A stretch of 14,618 nt of DNA from JASJBU01 sp965372385 (GTDB lineage: Bacteria > Pseudomonadota > Gammaproteobacteria > Chromatiales > Chromatiaceae): assembly GCA_965372385.1 (NCBI GenBank), contig CBDVCD010000063.1, positions 1 through 14,618 of the forward strand, given 5' to 3'. Both the position numbers and the translations under genes were made by a program. Positions within the stretch are counted from its first letter, which is position 1. Every line of letters begins with the position of its first letter. This document shows positions 13,847 to 14,618 of the stretch, one piece after another. Below the pieces are notes generated by a model, which made no database searches, was not told the origin of the DNA, and saw only the letters and a list, made by a program, of their open reading frames with translations.

Positions 13847-13959
13847 TGAGGAAATGCGAGGTCTGTAATCGAACGGAGGGCAAACCCGATCGAGTCACTG
13901 TGAGAGGAACAGAAAATGAAGCCTTGGCAGACAGACCCCGCAACGAACAGCAGCATCTT

Positions 13960-14618
13960 CTAACCTGCTTTCCCGAGTGAGCCCAGCACTTCCCGGAAAC
14001 TATTCAGGCCTGCTTCCAGATTCTCGATGATCTCTTCGGCGAGTTCGTCAGGCTCAGGGAGATTGTCGAGGTCGGTAAGGCTCTTGTCTTTCAGCCAGAA
14101 GATATCGAGACTGGTTTTGTCACGGGCGGCCAGTTCCTCGTAGCTGTACTTGCGCCAGCGGCCATCGGGATTCTTGTCGGCGTTCCAGGTGGGTTTACGT
14201 TTTTGCCGGTTTTCCGGTTTGTAGCACTTGATGAAATCCGCCAGATCCTCGAAACGCATGGGTTTCTTTTTCAGGGTGTGATGGATGTTGGTGCGGTAGT
14301 CGTAATACCAGACCGCTTTCGTCCATGGGTTCGGGCTGGCCTCCCGGTTGTCGAAGAAGATGACGTTGGCCTTGACGCCTTGCGCGTAGAAGATGCCGGT
14401 CGGCAGGCGCAGAATGGTATGCAGGTCGGTGTTTTCCAGCAGTTTGCGGCGGATGGTCTCGCCGGCGCCGCCCTCGAACAGCACGTTATCGGGTACCACC
14501 ACGGCGGTCTGGCCGGTGGTTTTCAGCAGGGTGCGGATGTGCTGCACGAAATTGAGCTGCTTATTCGAGGTGGTGGCCCAGAAGTCCTGGCGGTTGTAGG
14601 TCAGGTCGTCCTTCTCCT
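13960..14618 (-). CDS. hsdM: Type I restriction-modification methyltransferase subunit HsdM, C-terminal part
   Basis: HsdM is the DNA adenine methyltransferase subunit of type I restriction-modification systems. The frame is open to the window edge; 218 residues are visible. They begin DDLTYNRQDFWATTSNKQLN, followed by VPDNVLFEGGAG, LRLPTGIFYAQGVKANVIFF and YYDYRTNIHHTLKKKP, all typical of HsdM after the catalytic NPPF/Y motif, which lies outside. The C terminus is helical (EELAEEIIENLEAGLNSFREV), the region that contacts HsdS. The family is usually about 500 residues, so more than half is missing here. Apart from the cut, no damage is seen. The stop is followed by a convergent gene rather than by hsdS, which commonly comes next; hsdS and hsdR may be upstream, elsewhere or absent. 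Confidence 0.93.
   Translation of the reverse strand, partial: EKDDLTYNRQDFWATTSNKQLNFVQHIRTLLKTTGQTAVVVPDNVLFEGGAGETIRRKLLENTDLHTILRLPTGIFYAQGVKANVIFFDNREASPNPWTKAVWYYDYRTNIHHTLKKKPMRFEDLADFIKCYKPENRQKRKPTWNADKNPDGRWRKYSYEELAARDKTSLDIFWLKDKSLTDLDNLPEPDELAEEIIENLEAGLNSFREVLGSLGKAG

Noticed and set aside
13916..13963. Short plus-strand frame MKPWQTDPATNSSIF preceded by GAGAGGA
   Set aside because: Only 15 codons, overlapping the hsdM stop. The ribosome-binding site is suggestive, and I considered a remnant of a longer gene or a group II intron leader, but found no diagnostic intron structure (no domain V-like hairpin).

Overview
The window reads as chromosomal DNA of a gammaproteobacterium. 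Its core is a conserved block of housekeeping genes, almost all on the minus strand. In transcription order it is carA, carB, greA, (yhbY, opposite strand), rlmE, ftsH, folP, glmM, tpiA, secG, tRNA-Leu(GAG). From memory, this order with tpiA between glmM and secG matches Pseudomonas and relatives; E. coli has a similar ftsH-folP-glmM-secG-leuU cluster without tpiA. A small secreted Gly/Tyr-rich protein near the right end resembles the sulfur globule proteins of purple sulfur bacteria and sulfur-oxidising symbionts. That makes a Chromatiales-like sulfur oxidiser a reasonable guess, but only as inference.

Layout. 1-5502: tRNA-Leu(GAG) (cut by the window edge), secG, tpiA, glmM, folP and ftsH in a compact minus-strand run, with one terminator-like hairpin between glmM and tpiA. 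5569-6753: rlmE and yhbY diverge from an intergenic region that holds a 177-bp element with inverted ends. 6797-10668: greA and carB; the greA terminator lies inside the 3' end of yhbY. 10669-11369: carA and carB, normally adjacent, are separated by a roughly 690-bp cassette encoding a GxxExxR-family (PD-(D/E)XK-like) protein. 11370-12804: carA with a promoter and a structured leader. 12805-13298: a two-gene operon (probable ribbon-helix-helix DNA-binding protein plus a coiled-coil partner). 13430-13846: the sulfur-globule-like gene on the plus strand. 13960-14618: C-terminal part of a type I restriction-modification methyltransferase subunit (HsdM).

The most interesting signal is the pair of inserted elements. 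Both the carA/carB cassette and the rlmE/yhbY element end in inverted repeats made of 10-bp units of the form NNCGCNAATN. In the carAB cassette the repeat supplies the stop codon of carA on its outer side and the start codon of the GxxExxR gene on its inner side. The rlmE/yhbY element has no protein gene and instead carries a GTAG-type REP-like sequence and a 21-bp near-palindrome, so it could be a non-autonomous relative. I know of no mechanism established for such elements.

How the genes work together: CarA and CarB make carbamoyl phosphate for pyrimidines and arginine. GreA rescues stalled RNA polymerase. YhbY and RlmE act on the 50S ribosomal subunit. FtsH degrades membrane and regulatory proteins. 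FolP makes dihydropteroate. GlmM feeds UDP-GlcNAc synthesis. TpiA is glycolytic, and SecG is part of the Sec translocon. The right-hand accessory part (RHH operon, Gly/Tyr-rich protein, hsdM without a neighbouring hsdS) looks like a strain-variable region beside the conserved block.
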